Assembly: GCA_002346645.1 (NCBI GenBank)
Contig: DEAD01000002.1
Span: 86,809 to 150,808 of the forward strand
Reading direction: 5' to 3'
Length of the DNA: 64,000 nucleotides
DNA from: Dehalococcoidia bacterium UBA2991
Lineage (GTDB): Bacteria > Chloroflexota > Dehalococcoidia > Tepidiformales > Tepidiformaceae
The notes beneath the pieces are model-generated. The model worked only from the letters and a program-made list of their open reading frames with translations. It made no database searches and had not been told where the DNA came from. Positions 9,470 to 17,508 of this stretch are shown one piece after another (the first letter of the stretch is position 1; every line of letters begins with the position of its first letter). The translations under genes and the position numbers were made by a program.

Positions 9470-9501
9470 AAACAAGAAAACCCGTCCCAATCAGGGACGG
9501 G
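9470..9501 (-). terminator. T-box intrinsic terminator of ileS leader
   Basis: On the minus strand, CCCGTCCC and GGGACGGG form an 8-bp G+C-rich stem around a 5-nt loop (9481-9501), followed by a T-rich run TTTTCTTGTTT. It directly follows the T-box sequence and is the hairpin that the T-box/antiterminator pairing would prevent when uncharged tRNA-Ile binds. Confidence 0.88.
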
Positions 9502-9750
9502 CCCAAAGCCCGCGGTACCACCCTGCTTCCCGCACTAGGCGGGCCCTCTGTGGAACGCCAAAGCGCTCCTGCCCTCAATAACGGTTGGCGACCCGCAAAT
9601 TGCGGGCATTCCGTCCGGGCCTACTGACCGGCGTAACCGGCGTTCGACCGGAAGCTCAGGAGGGATATTCACGTCCTTCTGCAGCACCCCCTCTCACCAA
9701 ACGGGGCTCGCTGAGCGCAAGAACCGAACGTTACTCGTCTCCGTCAATAC
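9502..9750 (-). promoter_or_regulatory. T-box riboswitch, isoleucine specific
   Basis: The 370-bp space between ileS and the next gene holds a T-box leader. On the minus strand it has the conserved T-box AGGGTGGTACCGCGGG (about 9509-9524), a GACGAGTA-like start (about 9735), an AGAGGGGGTGCTG-containing stem I, and GAATATCCCTCC, where ATC at 9664-9666 is a fitting Ile specifier codon. The ileS gene downstream agrees with that specificity. It reads uncharged tRNA-Ile and switches between antiterminator and the terminator at 9470-9501. Exact stem I limits are by eye. Confidence 0.92.
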
Positions 9751-9808
9751 CTCTTTAGGTAGTGAACCAGTGGGCCGTGAACGGGTCAAACTCGCTTCGT
9801 TAAGACGC

Positions 9809-10348
9809 CTAGAACTTCTGGATTGAGTACTCGGCAGCACCCAGGCTTACGCCAAAACCCATAATGACCAAGGTAAGGACAAGGCCAGTAATGCTGAGCA
9901 CCATTGAGGTAATTCGGATTCGACGGAGTCGAACCTCGGGTACATCTTCACCCCGAGCACGTTCCTCCATAGCATCCACCTGACTCGGTCCAACTACGAA
10001 CATGTGCAAACCCACTAACACAATCATTACTGCTAGGACGGCCATCTTGATGACAAAGATGACGCCATAGCGATAGTCCATAAAAGAAACGCTTTCAGGA
10101 ATGCCGTGGTAATCGCGCCATGTGGCGATCAGATAAGAGCCACCGATAAGAATGAGTAGTAAGCCAGCCCCACCAATCCAGCCGAAACGAGTGGTGATGG
10201 TACGCATAGCGGCCACGCGAGTGGGAAGATGCTCAATAGCCCGAGAGGCTGGCACCCAAGCTATAGCTAAGAAAAACTGTGGCCCCACAAACAAGGCAAT
10301 GCCGAGCACGTGTAGCCAGACAGCAGCGATATGCAGAAAGTTCTCCAC
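9809..10348 (-). CDS. CopD/DUF4149-like four-helix membrane protein
   Basis: About 179 residues with four hydrophobic helices (near residues 5-30, 60-80, 95-120 and 150-175). The first helix holds HIAAVWLHVLGIALFVGPQ, with paired His as in the CopD (copper resistance D) and DUF4149 families, and VGLHMFV in helix 3 adds another. It sits in the cytoplasmic membrane; a metal or heme role is only suggested. The GTG at 10348 is chosen because AGGAG lies 7 nt before it; a longer reading from 10390 lacks such a site. Confidence 0.65.
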   Translation of the reverse strand: MENFLHIAAVWLHVLGIALFVGPQFFLAIAWVPASRAIEHLPTRVAAMRTITTRFGWIGGAGLLLILIGGSYLIATWRDYHGIPESVSFMDYRYGVIFVIKMAVLAVMIVLVGLHMFVVGPSQVDAMEERARGEDVPEVRLRRIRITSMVLSITGLVLTLVIMGFGVSLGAAEYSIQKF

Positions 10349-10424
10349 GGTCAGACTCCTGAGGATGTATGGCGTTGCGAGCTTAGGCACGTGACCATCA
10401 AGAGCGCAACGGCCTGGTGAGAGC

Positions 10425-11228
10425 TCAGTCGGAGCCAGCTCCGACTAGATGATCCATTTCAGGTACCTCCGCGCCGTCCACAGTTAGGAGCAAGCGCTCC
10501 CTAACCCACTGCGCCACCGCTTCCGGTTCCGTGTAAGTTATCGAATGCCCGGAGCCATTAGCAACACGGAGATCCCAGTTTTGCTCTCTAGCAAGTTTGG
10601 TCGCGGAATCCAGTGGCGTAACTCCATCAAGGTCACCGTGCAGGAGAACAACTGGGGTAGCCACCCCTAATGCTAATCGACGAGCTTGACCAGCAAAGAC
10701 GATTTCTTCGATACCTCCCCGGTGAGCATCAGATGTGTGGTTGAACATTTGGAGGAGCATCGGAAGAGGATGGGACGGGAACATGCGATTGACCACAGGG
10801 GCCCATAGATAGCGAAGGAAGTTGCCAGGCCCGCAAATGATGTGTCCCTTGTCAAAATTCCGAATCCACCAACCTCTCAGAGTGCTCCTATCGCCAATGA
10901 AGCGGAGGCCCTCATCTATCGATTCAAAAACCGGTAGCCCCACAAGCCCAATTCGCTTGAAACGCTCTGGATAGCGGTGCGCCAATTCCAACGCCACAAG
11001 TGCACCCATTGAGTGGCCCAAGAGATAGTCTGGCTGGGCCACATCCAGGGTCTCCTCGAGAGCTTCAGCAATGCCATCGAGCGTATATTCCTGAGGGTCG
11101 GCTGTATTTCCGTAACCAGGTAAACAGGTCGCAATAGTTTCGACCTCACCGTTGAGCTCCCGCTGGAGCGGTTCCCAGGCGGGGGGATTTGAAATATACC
11201 CATGAATAAGGAGGATTCTGGGAGACAT
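10425..11228 (-). CDS. Alpha/beta hydrolase, MenH-like fold
   Basis: A 267-residue single-domain alpha/beta hydrolase. It has the N-terminal ILLIHGYISNPPAWEPL oxyanion segment, an intact nucleophile elbow GHSMGA (Ser in place), an Asp in the HGDLDGVTP loop and a late His in GSGHSITYTEP, so the catalytic triad looks complete. Substrate is unknown; esters or thioesters are likely. The ATG overlaps the stop of the thioesterase gene by 1 bp (TGATG), so the two are coupled and may act on related acyl compounds. Confidence 0.85.
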   Translation of the reverse strand: MSPRILLIHGYISNPPAWEPLQRELNGEVETIATCLPGYGNTADPQEYTLDGIAEALEETLDVAQPDYLLGHSMGALVALELAHRYPERFKRIGLVGLPVFESIDEGLRFIGDRSTLRGWWIRNFDKGHIICGPGNFLRYLWAPVVNRMFPSHPLPMLLQMFNHTSDAHRGGIEEIVFAGQARRLALGVATPVVLLHGDLDGVTPLDSATKLAREQNWDLRVANGSGHSITYTEPEAVAQWVRERLLLTVDGAEVPEMDHLVGAGSD

Positions 11229-11704
11229 CAGCCGTCTGTACCCCCGTTAACCCGCCCAAAAGCCTGCTGTGCCTCCTGTTGAGAAATCAAGGAAAACTCC
11301 GCCTTTGTCTCACAACAGATCTTTCCGTCAGATCTGCGGAGTTCGCCGATAGCAACCGCTACACTCTTTTCTATCTCAGAAATCCATGCAGTCACCGAGT
11401 AAGACTGCCCCGTACGCACCATTCGTGAGTACTCGATCTCTGTACGCCGTGTTAGTCCAAAAGACCCACTAAGAACATTCACTGCCCATGCCATCGCATC
11501 GTCGAGGATAGCGGCAAGAACTCCGCCGTGGACGATACCTGGAGCCCCCTGGTGGATATCTTGGGGCGTGTATTCGGCGGAAACACGGCCTGTTTTATCG
11601 TCGATAAAATACGCAATGTGAAGGCCGGCCTCGTTTGTGGGATCGCAAACGTAGCACTGCGTAGCTATTGCTAGATCGTCACTGGCCAGGCGGCGACGCG
11701 CCAT
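11228..11704 (-). CDS. PaaI-family hotdog thioesterase
   Basis: A 158-residue hotdog-fold protein. The core has the PaaI-type GIVHGGVLAAILDDAMAWA segment, with HGG and the Asp of the active-site helix, and a following TRRTEIEYSRMVRTGQ strand. Such enzymes split acyl-CoA in the cytoplasm. Two Cys near the N-terminus (CYVCDPTNEAGL) resemble the PaaI variants with a CxxC before the fold. Start set at the ATG at 11704 because GGGGAG precedes it; the longer reading has no such site. Coupled to the hydrolase downstream. Confidence 0.85.
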   Translation of the reverse strand: MARRRLASDDLAIATQCYVCDPTNEAGLHIAYFIDDKTGRVSAEYTPQDIHQGAPGIVHGGVLAAILDDAMAWAVNVLSGSFGLTRRTEIEYSRMVRTGQSYSVTAWISEIEKSVAVAIGELRRSDGKICCETKAEFSLISQQEAQQAFGRVNGGTDG

Positions 11705-11797
11705 AAAACACTCCCCACGAATTCTACCAAGGGTGTACAGAGGCAAGCCTACCCAAATAGCCCAATGTGTGGCCCGAGAGATACTAGGGGTCTTAGC

Positions 11798-12244
11798 ATG
11801 AAAGAACGGGACGACGAGCACCAAATGAAAGCTATTGCACAAGAGAGTCTAGCTCGGAAGGCGCGGGCCGACCGCATGTTGGAACAGATAGCATCTGAGC
11901 TCTCTATCCTCCTGAAGGAGGCGTGCGGAGCTCTGCACCCTTTCCCTTCCTTTCCCAACGCCTTCTTTACAAACGCAATCGAGTGTGACCCAGGATCGGC
12001 GGGCGACCCAGAGCGGGGTTGCGTGGTAGTAGGTGAGGACGGAGAGCTGTACGAGTTGGAGTTTGGAGTCGACCATGACGCAGTCGAGTTGACGGGCTCC
12101 TGGGACCCAGTGACCGCACGCAAAGAAGAGAAGCACAAGCTAGATCTTCATCCCCGGGACTACGTTGTCTATGCCTACAGCGGATTGCTTGCCGTAACGG
12201 AAGCATTACTGGAGCAAGATGTAGAGGAAGAGGCGGAATCATGA
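11798..12244 (+). CDS. Unrecognised 148-residue acidic protein
   Basis: Not recognised. The start is taken as the ATG at 11798, preceded by AGGGGT; a longer reading from 11765 exists. The N-terminus is a charged helix (MKERDDEHQMKAIAQESLARK), and the C-terminus is acidic (QDVEEEAES). No signal peptide or membrane helix is seen, so it is probably cytoplasmic. It overlaps the TPR gene by 4 bp (ATGA) and is surely co-translated with it, which suggests the two work together. Confidence 0.7.
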   Translation: MKERDDEHQMKAIAQESLARKARADRMLEQIASELSILLKEACGALHPFPSFPNAFFTNAIECDPGSAGDPERGCVVVGEDGELYELEFGVDHDAVELTGSWDPVTARKEEKHKLDLHPRDYVVYAYSGLLAVTEALLEQDVEEEAES

Positions 12245-13002
12245 AGGGATTCCTGAGGGCTATTCTTCTTCTGGGGCTAGTAGGAACCCTAGCTGCCTTC
12301 CTATGGCGCTTGGTTCGGCGGCCCACACCTGGCCACAGGGTTGGGCTGAATGGGAGTTCGAGAGCCGTCTCAGAAGAGGTCATCGGAGAAGGACGGCTTC
12401 GTACAGCAGCTTCTTACCTTGACGAGGGAAACGTTTACTTCAACGTGGGGCAATACGAATTAGCGATTGAGCGTTACACACGCGCACTTGAAGAGACTCC
12501 TAGTATCCCCGCAGCACTTTATAACCGAGCGACAGCTCACACTCGGTTAGGTGACTTTGATGAGGCATTGGTCGATTTCAATGCGACCATTGAGCTAACC
12601 CCAAGCGATATCGACGCACTCAACAACCGGGGGATGCTCCGGCTCTATCGTTCCGAACCAGGGGAGGCACTCGCCGACTTTGAGCAGGCCCTAGCTCTCA
12701 ACCCAGAGGACACTACCGTAATTGTGAATCGGGGGTTGGCACAGCTAGAGACGGAGTCGCACAAGGAAGCCTTTGCCAGCTTCGAGGAGGCAACACGCCT
12801 TGGCCCAGAAGATGCCTTCGCACATTACGGAGCCGCACAAGCTGCGGCTGGGTTAGGGAAACGCAAGGTAGCCCTGCGCTATCTAAAAGAAGCACTGGAA
12901 CTTCAGCCGGCCTATGCAACCGAAGCGGCTAGTGACACGAAATTAGCACTGCTAGACGGTGACGACGAGTTTATGAAACTGCTGCGGCGCGGCGCGGAGT
13001 AG
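12241..13002 (+). CDS. Membrane-anchored TPR repeat protein
   Basis: A 253-residue protein with one N-terminal membrane helix (about residues 4-24, ending in RLVRRP) and then about five tetratricopeptide repeats from residue 60 on, with typical A-x-Y/F-x-NRG and P-x-D-A-x-x-N positions (ALYNRATAH, ALNNRGMLR, VIVNRGLAQ). TPR domains bind partner proteins; none is identifiable here. The repeats face the cytoplasm or the cell exterior depending on anchor topology. Translation is coupled to the unknown gene upstream, and the YciI gene starts 7 bp later. Confidence 0.88.
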   Translation: MKGFLRAILLLGLVGTLAAFLWRLVRRPTPGHRVGLNGSSRAVSEEVIGEGRLRTAASYLDEGNVYFNVGQYELAIERYTRALEETPSIPAALYNRATAHTRLGDFDEALVDFNATIELTPSDIDALNNRGMLRLYRSEPGEALADFEQALALNPEDTTVIVNRGLAQLETESHKEAFASFEEATRLGPEDAFAHYGAAQAAAGLGKRKVALRYLKEALELQPAYATEAASDTKLALLDGDDEFMKLLRRGAE

Positions 13003-13009
13003 TTACCCA

Positions 13010-13297
13010 GTGCCAACTCCGCGATTCATTCTGCTGTATGACTATGTCGAGGACGTGGTGGAGAAACGCGCGCCCTTTCGTCGAGACCATCTTGCCCTCG
13101 CAAATGAGTACCTAGCCAGAGGGGAACTGGAGATGGCAGGAGCCTTCGCGGACCCTGTAGACGGAGCAGCTTTTGTCTTCACAGTAGAGGACCGTAAACA
13201 GGTCGAGTCTTTCGTGGCCGCAGACCCATATGTAGTCCATGGCCTCGTAACCTCGTGGTACATCAAAGAATGGTCCGTAGTAGTGGGAAGCCACTAG
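13010..13297 (+). CDS. YciI-like family protein
   Basis: A 95-residue ferredoxin-like fold protein of the YciI/DUF (dimeric alpha-beta barrel) family. FILLYDYVEDVVEKRAPFR at the N-terminus and the HLALANEYLARGEL segment match the family, as does the FVAADPYVVHGLVTSWYIKEW C-terminus with a conserved Asp-Pro. Function is not known for most members; some are small dehydrochlorinase-like enzymes. GTG start at 13010, 7 bp after the TPR gene, so same operon. Convergent with the luciferase-like gene, with 4 bp shared. Confidence 0.82.
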   Translation: MPTPRFILLYDYVEDVVEKRAPFRRDHLALANEYLARGELEMAGAFADPVDGAAFVFTVEDRKQVESFVAADPYVVHGLVTSWYIKEWSVVVGSH

Positions 13298-14304
13298 CTG
13301 GGTGGCTTCAATCCAAACGCTTCCGCTAGCAGTTCATAAGATCGCATACGTGCCTTGAAATCGTAGGTGATTGTTACGACTACAAAGTCGTCGACACCGT
13401 AGCGTTCTCCCATGGAAAGAAGTTGGTCGCGGACCTGGCCTGGATCGCCATAGATAGAACGCCGCTTCAGAACTTCCAGGTATTCACGCTCAGGGGCTGT
13501 GTATTCAAAGGCAAGCGCATCTTCAGGTGGAGGAATACCACCCCGGCCCTCGGCACCCATGAGCCGCCAGCCCCACCGACTCCAACTGAGACGCTCAGCC
13601 TCCTCCTGTGTATCTGCTACCAGAGCAGATACAGCAATCGATGTCCGAGGCCCACTGGAGACGGGAGAAGGTGAAAAAAGTTTGCGATAGGCATCTAAGG
13701 CGCTATCAGCCCGGTGGGAGTTGATGAAATGAGCGTAGCAAAAGGGCCAACCCAGGTCGGCCGCGTAGCCTGCACTCACATCACTCGAACCCAGCAACCA
13801 GAGAGTGGGCATGGCCTGGGGCCGAGGCATAGCAGCGATACCGTGAAACTCATGCTCTGGTGGGAAGTCGTCTGATAGGAAGCCATAGAGATCAAGGAGT
13901 TGGTTGGGGAAATCACGCAGATCCATAGGAACACCCCTAGGAGCCAGGGCCCTCGCCGTGCGGGCATCACTCCCAGGCGCCCGTCCTATACCGAGATCGA
14001 TGCGCCCGGGATAAAGGGTTTCCAACAAGCGGAATGCTTCGGCTACCTTTAGAGCGCTGTAATGAGGCAGCATTACACCTCCCGAACCGACACGAATATG
14101 CTCGGTTTGCATCGCGATTTGGCCGATTAGTACCTCTGGAGCTGTGGAAGCAAGGGCGGTGCTGTTGTGGTGCTCCGCCACCCAGTAGCGCTCGTATCCA
14201 AGGCGGTCAGCAAATTGGGCAAGACTAATCGTGTCAGCAAGAGCTTCTGCAGGTGTTCCCTGTCGCCGGACGGGTGACTGATCGAGAACGCTAAGCCTGG
14301 TCAT
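13294..14304 (-). CDS. Luciferase-like flavin-dependent monooxygenase (MsnO8/YhbW type)
   Basis: A 336-residue LLM-class TIM-barrel oxidoreductase. It begins with LSVLDQSPVRRQGTP, then YWVAEHHN, GSGGVMLPHYS and the FRLLETLYPGRIDLGIGRAPGSD stretch, all close to the MsnO8/YhbW group that uses FMN. Reaction and substrate are unknown. It sits alone on the minus strand, so no pathway can be read from the context. It is one of two LLM enzymes in the window (see 45248-46192). Confidence 0.87.
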   Translation of the reverse strand: MTRLSVLDQSPVRRQGTPAEALADTISLAQFADRLGYERYWVAEHHNSTALASTAPEVLIGQIAMQTEHIRVGSGGVMLPHYSALKVAEAFRLLETLYPGRIDLGIGRAPGSDARTARALAPRGVPMDLRDFPNQLLDLYGFLSDDFPPEHEFHGIAAMPRPQAMPTLWLLGSSDVSAGYAADLGWPFCYAHFINSHRADSALDAYRKLFSPSPVSSGPRTSIAVSALVADTQEEAERLSWSRWGWRLMGAEGRGGIPPPEDALAFEYTAPEREYLEVLKRRSIYGDPGQVRDQLLSMGERYGVDDFVVVTITYDFKARMRSYELLAEAFGLKPPS

Positions 14305-14399
14305 GTTGCCAGAAGGGAGTCTACACAGACCTAAGTGGTATTGAGGGCTGCTAGTGAGTAGTCCCTAGGGAACTGCAGGCACACTGCTAGGATGAATCC

Positions 14400-15068
14400 G
14401 TGCTCGGCAGCAGAGAAAGAACAGCACATCCATTTTCTTTTGAGGTCGAACCAGCTTACCTGGGCAGGAAACGACTTACAGGCGCTTGCCGATTCCTCCT
14501 CGCCCTACCACACATCGTGTTCACTGGCGGGCCTTCTCTTCTCGGGATGGTGATTGCACCCCTTCTAGTTCTTGTGGGGCTTGCACCTCTCACTATTCCC
14601 CTTTCCATCGGGGCTCTCGGAGTAATAGCTATCCTCACCACAGTAATGTCATGGTCCGGGATCCTTATCACCGGACGGCAGGCCCGCAATCTGCGCGAAT
14701 TCACAATCTTCTTCGTAAACTGGCGCGCTAAAACAATTGCCTACACCACTCTTCTTCGAGACGAGTTCCCCTCATTCGGCTTTGGAAATTATTCTGCGAG
14801 CCTCACCAATCCCCTTCCACCCCCTACTAGAAACCGCTTAACTGTGGCTCTACGGCTACCTCTACTGATTCCTCACCTTCCAATGTTGGTGATCCTAAAT
14901 GCAGCACTCACCTTTGTAAGTCTCTTAGCCTGGGCTACAGTGGCTCTTTTCGGAAGGTACCCGCAACCACTTTACGAATTCAGCACCGGTGTCTTGCGCT
15001 ACTCGTTTAGGGTCGAGACGTACTTGTTGCTTCTGCACGACGATTTTCCGCCACTTCGGCTGGACTAA
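14400..15068 (+). CDS. DUF4389-like membrane protein
   Basis: A 222-residue integral membrane protein with two pairs of hydrophobic segments (about residues 38-85 and 155-190), each followed by a stretch rich in R, Y and P. FSFEVEP, RFLLALPHIV and the paired repeats R-x-P-L-L-I-P-H-L-P and LHDDFPPL look like DUF4389 proteins, whose role is unknown. GTG start at 14400. It is convergent with thrB by 4 bp. Confidence 0.72.
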   Translation: MLGSRERTAHPFSFEVEPAYLGRKRLTGACRFLLALPHIVFTGGPSLLGMVIAPLLVLVGLAPLTIPLSIGALGVIAILTTVMSWSGILITGRQARNLREFTIFFVNWRAKTIAYTTLLRDEFPSFGFGNYSASLTNPLPPPTRNRLTVALRLPLLIPHLPMLVILNAALTFVSLLAWATVALFGRYPQPLYEFSTGVLRYSFRVETYLLLLHDDFPPLRLD

Positions 15069-15970
15069 ATGTCTACCACCTCCACACGAGAAACCTCTGC
15101 TCCACTAGGGGCGATACGGGTAACAAGACTTCGACCCGACATTCCCGCCCCTTCCAGAACATCTAACATGGCCTTACCAACATCTCGGCTAGCTTGTTCA
15201 GACACAAAAGCAGCAACACTGCTACCAGCACCACTAAGCCAGGCTGCATGGGCGCCCGCGGCCTTCGCAGCATCGAACACATCAAAAAGGGGGGGGAAGA
15301 GAGCAGAGCGCTGGTGCTGATGGAAACGATCCTGCGTAGCCTCGTCAAGGAGGTCTATGCGACCAGCGGCAAGAGAGGCAACAAGCAGTCCCAAGCGACT
15401 ACTCGTATGGATTGCATCTTGTCTGCTGTAGCTGTCAGGGAGAAGCCGCCGAGCCTCCTTAGTTGGCATGGAATGATCCGGGATTAGCAGAACAATCTGG
15501 AGATCCTCAGGATAGCCACAACGGACATGAGCGAAGCCATCTGAAGTGCCTACGCAAGCCTGGACTCCACCGAAGAGCGCCGGACAAGCATTGTCAGCGT
15601 GTCCTTCAAGATCAGCGGCAAGGGCAAGACAAGCATTCGTATCCAGGGGGTGACCCTCACGTTCGTTTACGGCAAGTATTCCTGCAACACGGGCTACAGC
15701 GCTCGCACCCAGCCCCCGACCAAGCGGAATAGCTACCGTGTACTGAGCCGATAAGCCGCGCGGCCTATTAAGACCGATACGCTCATAGGCCGCACGAGCT
15801 GCAGAGAGCACCATCTTCTCGCCCACATCGTTCGTGGACACCTGCTCGGCCTCACTAAAAGTCACCGTAATGGAGGCAAAAAGATCCAGCGCGAGGCCAA
15901 GGCAGTCGAAACCAGTGCCAATATTTGCACTGGTTGCAGGTACACGAACGGTTATTGCCGTGCCTTCCAT
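15065..15970 (-). CDS. thrB: Homoserine kinase
   Basis: A 301-residue GHMP kinase that phosphorylates L-homoserine on the way to threonine. It has the family N-terminal VPATSANIGTGFDCLGLALDLF stretch, the ATP site PLGRGLGASAVA (P-x3-G-L-G-S/A), and a C-terminal GAWLSGAGSSVAAFV motif 3. Aspartate-semialdehyde dehydrogenase (asd) of the same pathway is elsewhere in the window (35310). Start ATG at 15970, divergent from the unknown gene at 16054. Confidence 0.92.
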   Translation of the reverse strand: MEGTAITVRVPATSANIGTGFDCLGLALDLFASITVTFSEAEQVSTNDVGEKMVLSAARAAYERIGLNRPRGLSAQYTVAIPLGRGLGASAVARVAGILAVNEREGHPLDTNACLALAADLEGHADNACPALFGGVQACVGTSDGFAHVRCGYPEDLQIVLLIPDHSMPTKEARRLLPDSYSRQDAIHTSSRLGLLVASLAAGRIDLLDEATQDRFHQHQRSALFPPLFDVFDAAKAAGAHAAWLSGAGSSVAAFVSEQASRDVGKAMLDVLEGAGMSGRSLVTRIAPSGAEVSRVEVVDI

Positions 15971-16053
15971 GAGCGCTGCGCCTCCGCAAGAGCCATCGAT
16001 GGTAGCACCTGCTTGCGAGCGCGCGAACCGACCGAACGCTACTATCCCCCTTC

Positions 16054-16539
16054 ATGACTGCGCTCGAACCCCCTCCCTCCCCTGAGAGCCTGACTGATAT
16101 TGAGCGAGCACTACTGGGAGTGCTCTGCGTGGGGCTTCCCCCTGCCCGCGCCGCTGGGAACAACACCTTTCGAATCGATTATGTGACTGCCAAGGTACTC
16201 AGCTTGTTAGATGGGGAGACCAATCGCCACCTTGCCAACGGCCGAGTCACAGTCGCCTTCCAAAACCAATTGAAGAAAACGATCACTTCCCTTTCTGAGG
16301 CAGGCATCCTGGCAGAACAGCCACCAGACTTGCCAGCAGCTCCCGGAGGCTACGAGGAAGGCCTGCTAATTGACCTGGTTGAGCCAGATGCTCATCCAAC
16401 AGTGCTAGATCGCCACCTTGCCCAGGAGTGTATGGAAGCACTTTTCCAAGTGAAGGATGTCTACCCATACCTGATGGAGCGATACTCAACCAGCGGAGAG
16501 ATCTGGCGGCGCTTACGAGCAGAGGGATACGGCCAGTAG
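16054..16539 (+). CDS. Unrecognised 161-residue protein
   Basis: Not recognised. No signal peptide or membrane helix is seen. A Pro-rich start (LEPPPSPESL) leads to an alpha-helical protein whose TNRHLANGRVTVAFQNQLKKTITSL stretch could be a helix-turn-helix, but this is not certain. It ends in EIWRRLRAEGYGQ. Start ATG at 16054 has no clear Shine-Dalgarno. It is divergent from thrB, with 83 bp between starts. Confidence 0.6.
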   Translation: MTALEPPPSPESLTDIERALLGVLCVGLPPARAAGNNTFRIDYVTAKVLSLLDGETNRHLANGRVTVAFQNQLKKTITSLSEAGILAEQPPDLPAAPGGYEEGLLIDLVEPDAHPTVLDRHLAQECMEALFQVKDVYPYLMERYSTSGEIWRRLRAEGYGQ

Positions 16540-16699
16540 CGTTGGTAACAAGTCATCGTCTGCTAAATAAGGCTTAGTAACGGACCCCTGATCCCTAGCT
16601 ACGCAGACTCTCCTTCGTATGGGAATTCATTAAATGTCATTTGCTTGTGATTAGAGGTAGTTCCATCCTCTTACTCCCTGCTAAGAAAGGACGAACCTC

Positions 16700-16990
16700 A
16701 TGTTGTTCCACGTAACTCACACACACACTGAACACACCTGCCCCGTTAATAACCCAGCTGTACTTAGTGAGACCTTCGGGAAGGTATATTCTTCTTTGAC
16801 TGAGAATGGAGTAGAGGTGATCGGCTGGTGGGGAGATCCACCTGCTCACCAAATGCTTTTCGTTCTACAAGCCGACTCCATTGAAGCCATTTACAACGGT
16901 CTACAACCCATCATTGACAAGGGAACGGCTTCTGTCAGGCCCGTAACCGATGCAGCGACAAAGATAAAAGCTCTTATTGGTGAAGCCTAA
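16700..16990 (+). CDS. DUF3303-like small protein
   Basis: A 96-residue alpha-beta protein. It opens with MLFHVTHTHTEHTCPVNN and contains a VEVIGWWGDPPAHQMLFVLQADS segment, which resembles DUF3303-type ferredoxin-fold proteins; similarity is judged by eye only. The N-terminal His/Cys-rich stretch (four His and one Cys within 14 residues) could bind a metal. AAAGGA lies 8 nt before the ATG at 16700. It stands alone; the 160 bp before it contain nothing I can name. Confidence 0.6.
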   Translation: MLFHVTHTHTEHTCPVNNPAVLSETFGKVYSSLTENGVEVIGWWGDPPAHQMLFVLQADSIEAIYNGLQPIIDKGTASVRPVTDAATKIKALIGEA

Positions 16991-17078
16991 ACGTTCTCCG
17001 CGCGAGCCATACCCCGATTAAGCCACCCGATATAGAGAAATAGTGAGGGCGTACCACTGGCAACGGTAGACTGAAACA

Positions 17079-17498
17079 ATGGTTCCAGTACTCACACTCC
17101 GGCAGAAACACCTTGATGAGATGGTGGAACACGCCCTTGAGGATGCGCCCAACGAATGCTGCGGCCTCATTGGCGCTCGTGACGGCAAGGTCACAAAGCT
17201 TCACCGTGCGGTAAACGCCGAGGCAAGCCCCTATAGGTTCAGCATTGACTTTCGGGAACAACGCCGCATCGAGGAGGCAATGGACCAAGCGGGCGATTCT
17301 CTGGCTGGGTTCTATCACTCGCACACGGGGAGTCCTGCCCGTCCCAGCCCAACCGATATCCGCATGATGGCAACTTTCTTCGGTCCGCCCTACGTACACG
17401 TGGTCGTCAGCATTGCGAACCGCAGCCAGCCTGACGTGCGCGCCTTTTACATCGAAGGCGAGTCCTCAACTGAGCAGGAATACACGCTCGAACTATAG
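17079..17498 (+). CDS. JAMM/MPN+ metallopeptidase, Mec-like
   Basis: A 139-residue JAB1/MPN domain protein with the whole zinc-site signature: Glu26 in NECCG and HSHTGSPARPSPTD (His80, His82, Ser90, Asp93; H-x-H-x7-S-x2-D). Size and layout look like bacterial Mec, which cuts cysteine from the ubiquitin-like carrier CysO. In that setting the partner is a ThiS/MoaD-type protein ending in Gly-Gly; one occurs at 48708-48947, 31 kb away. It is followed after 10 bp by folP and folK, so it is co-transcribed with folate genes, an unusual partner. Confidence 0.85.
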   Translation: MVPVLTLRQKHLDEMVEHALEDAPNECCGLIGARDGKVTKLHRAVNAEASPYRFSIDFREQRRIEEAMDQAGDSLAGFYHSHTGSPARPSPTDIRMMATFFGPPYVHVVVSIANRSQPDVRAFYIEGESSTEQEYTLEL

Positions 17499-17508
17499 GA
17501 GGAGAGCT

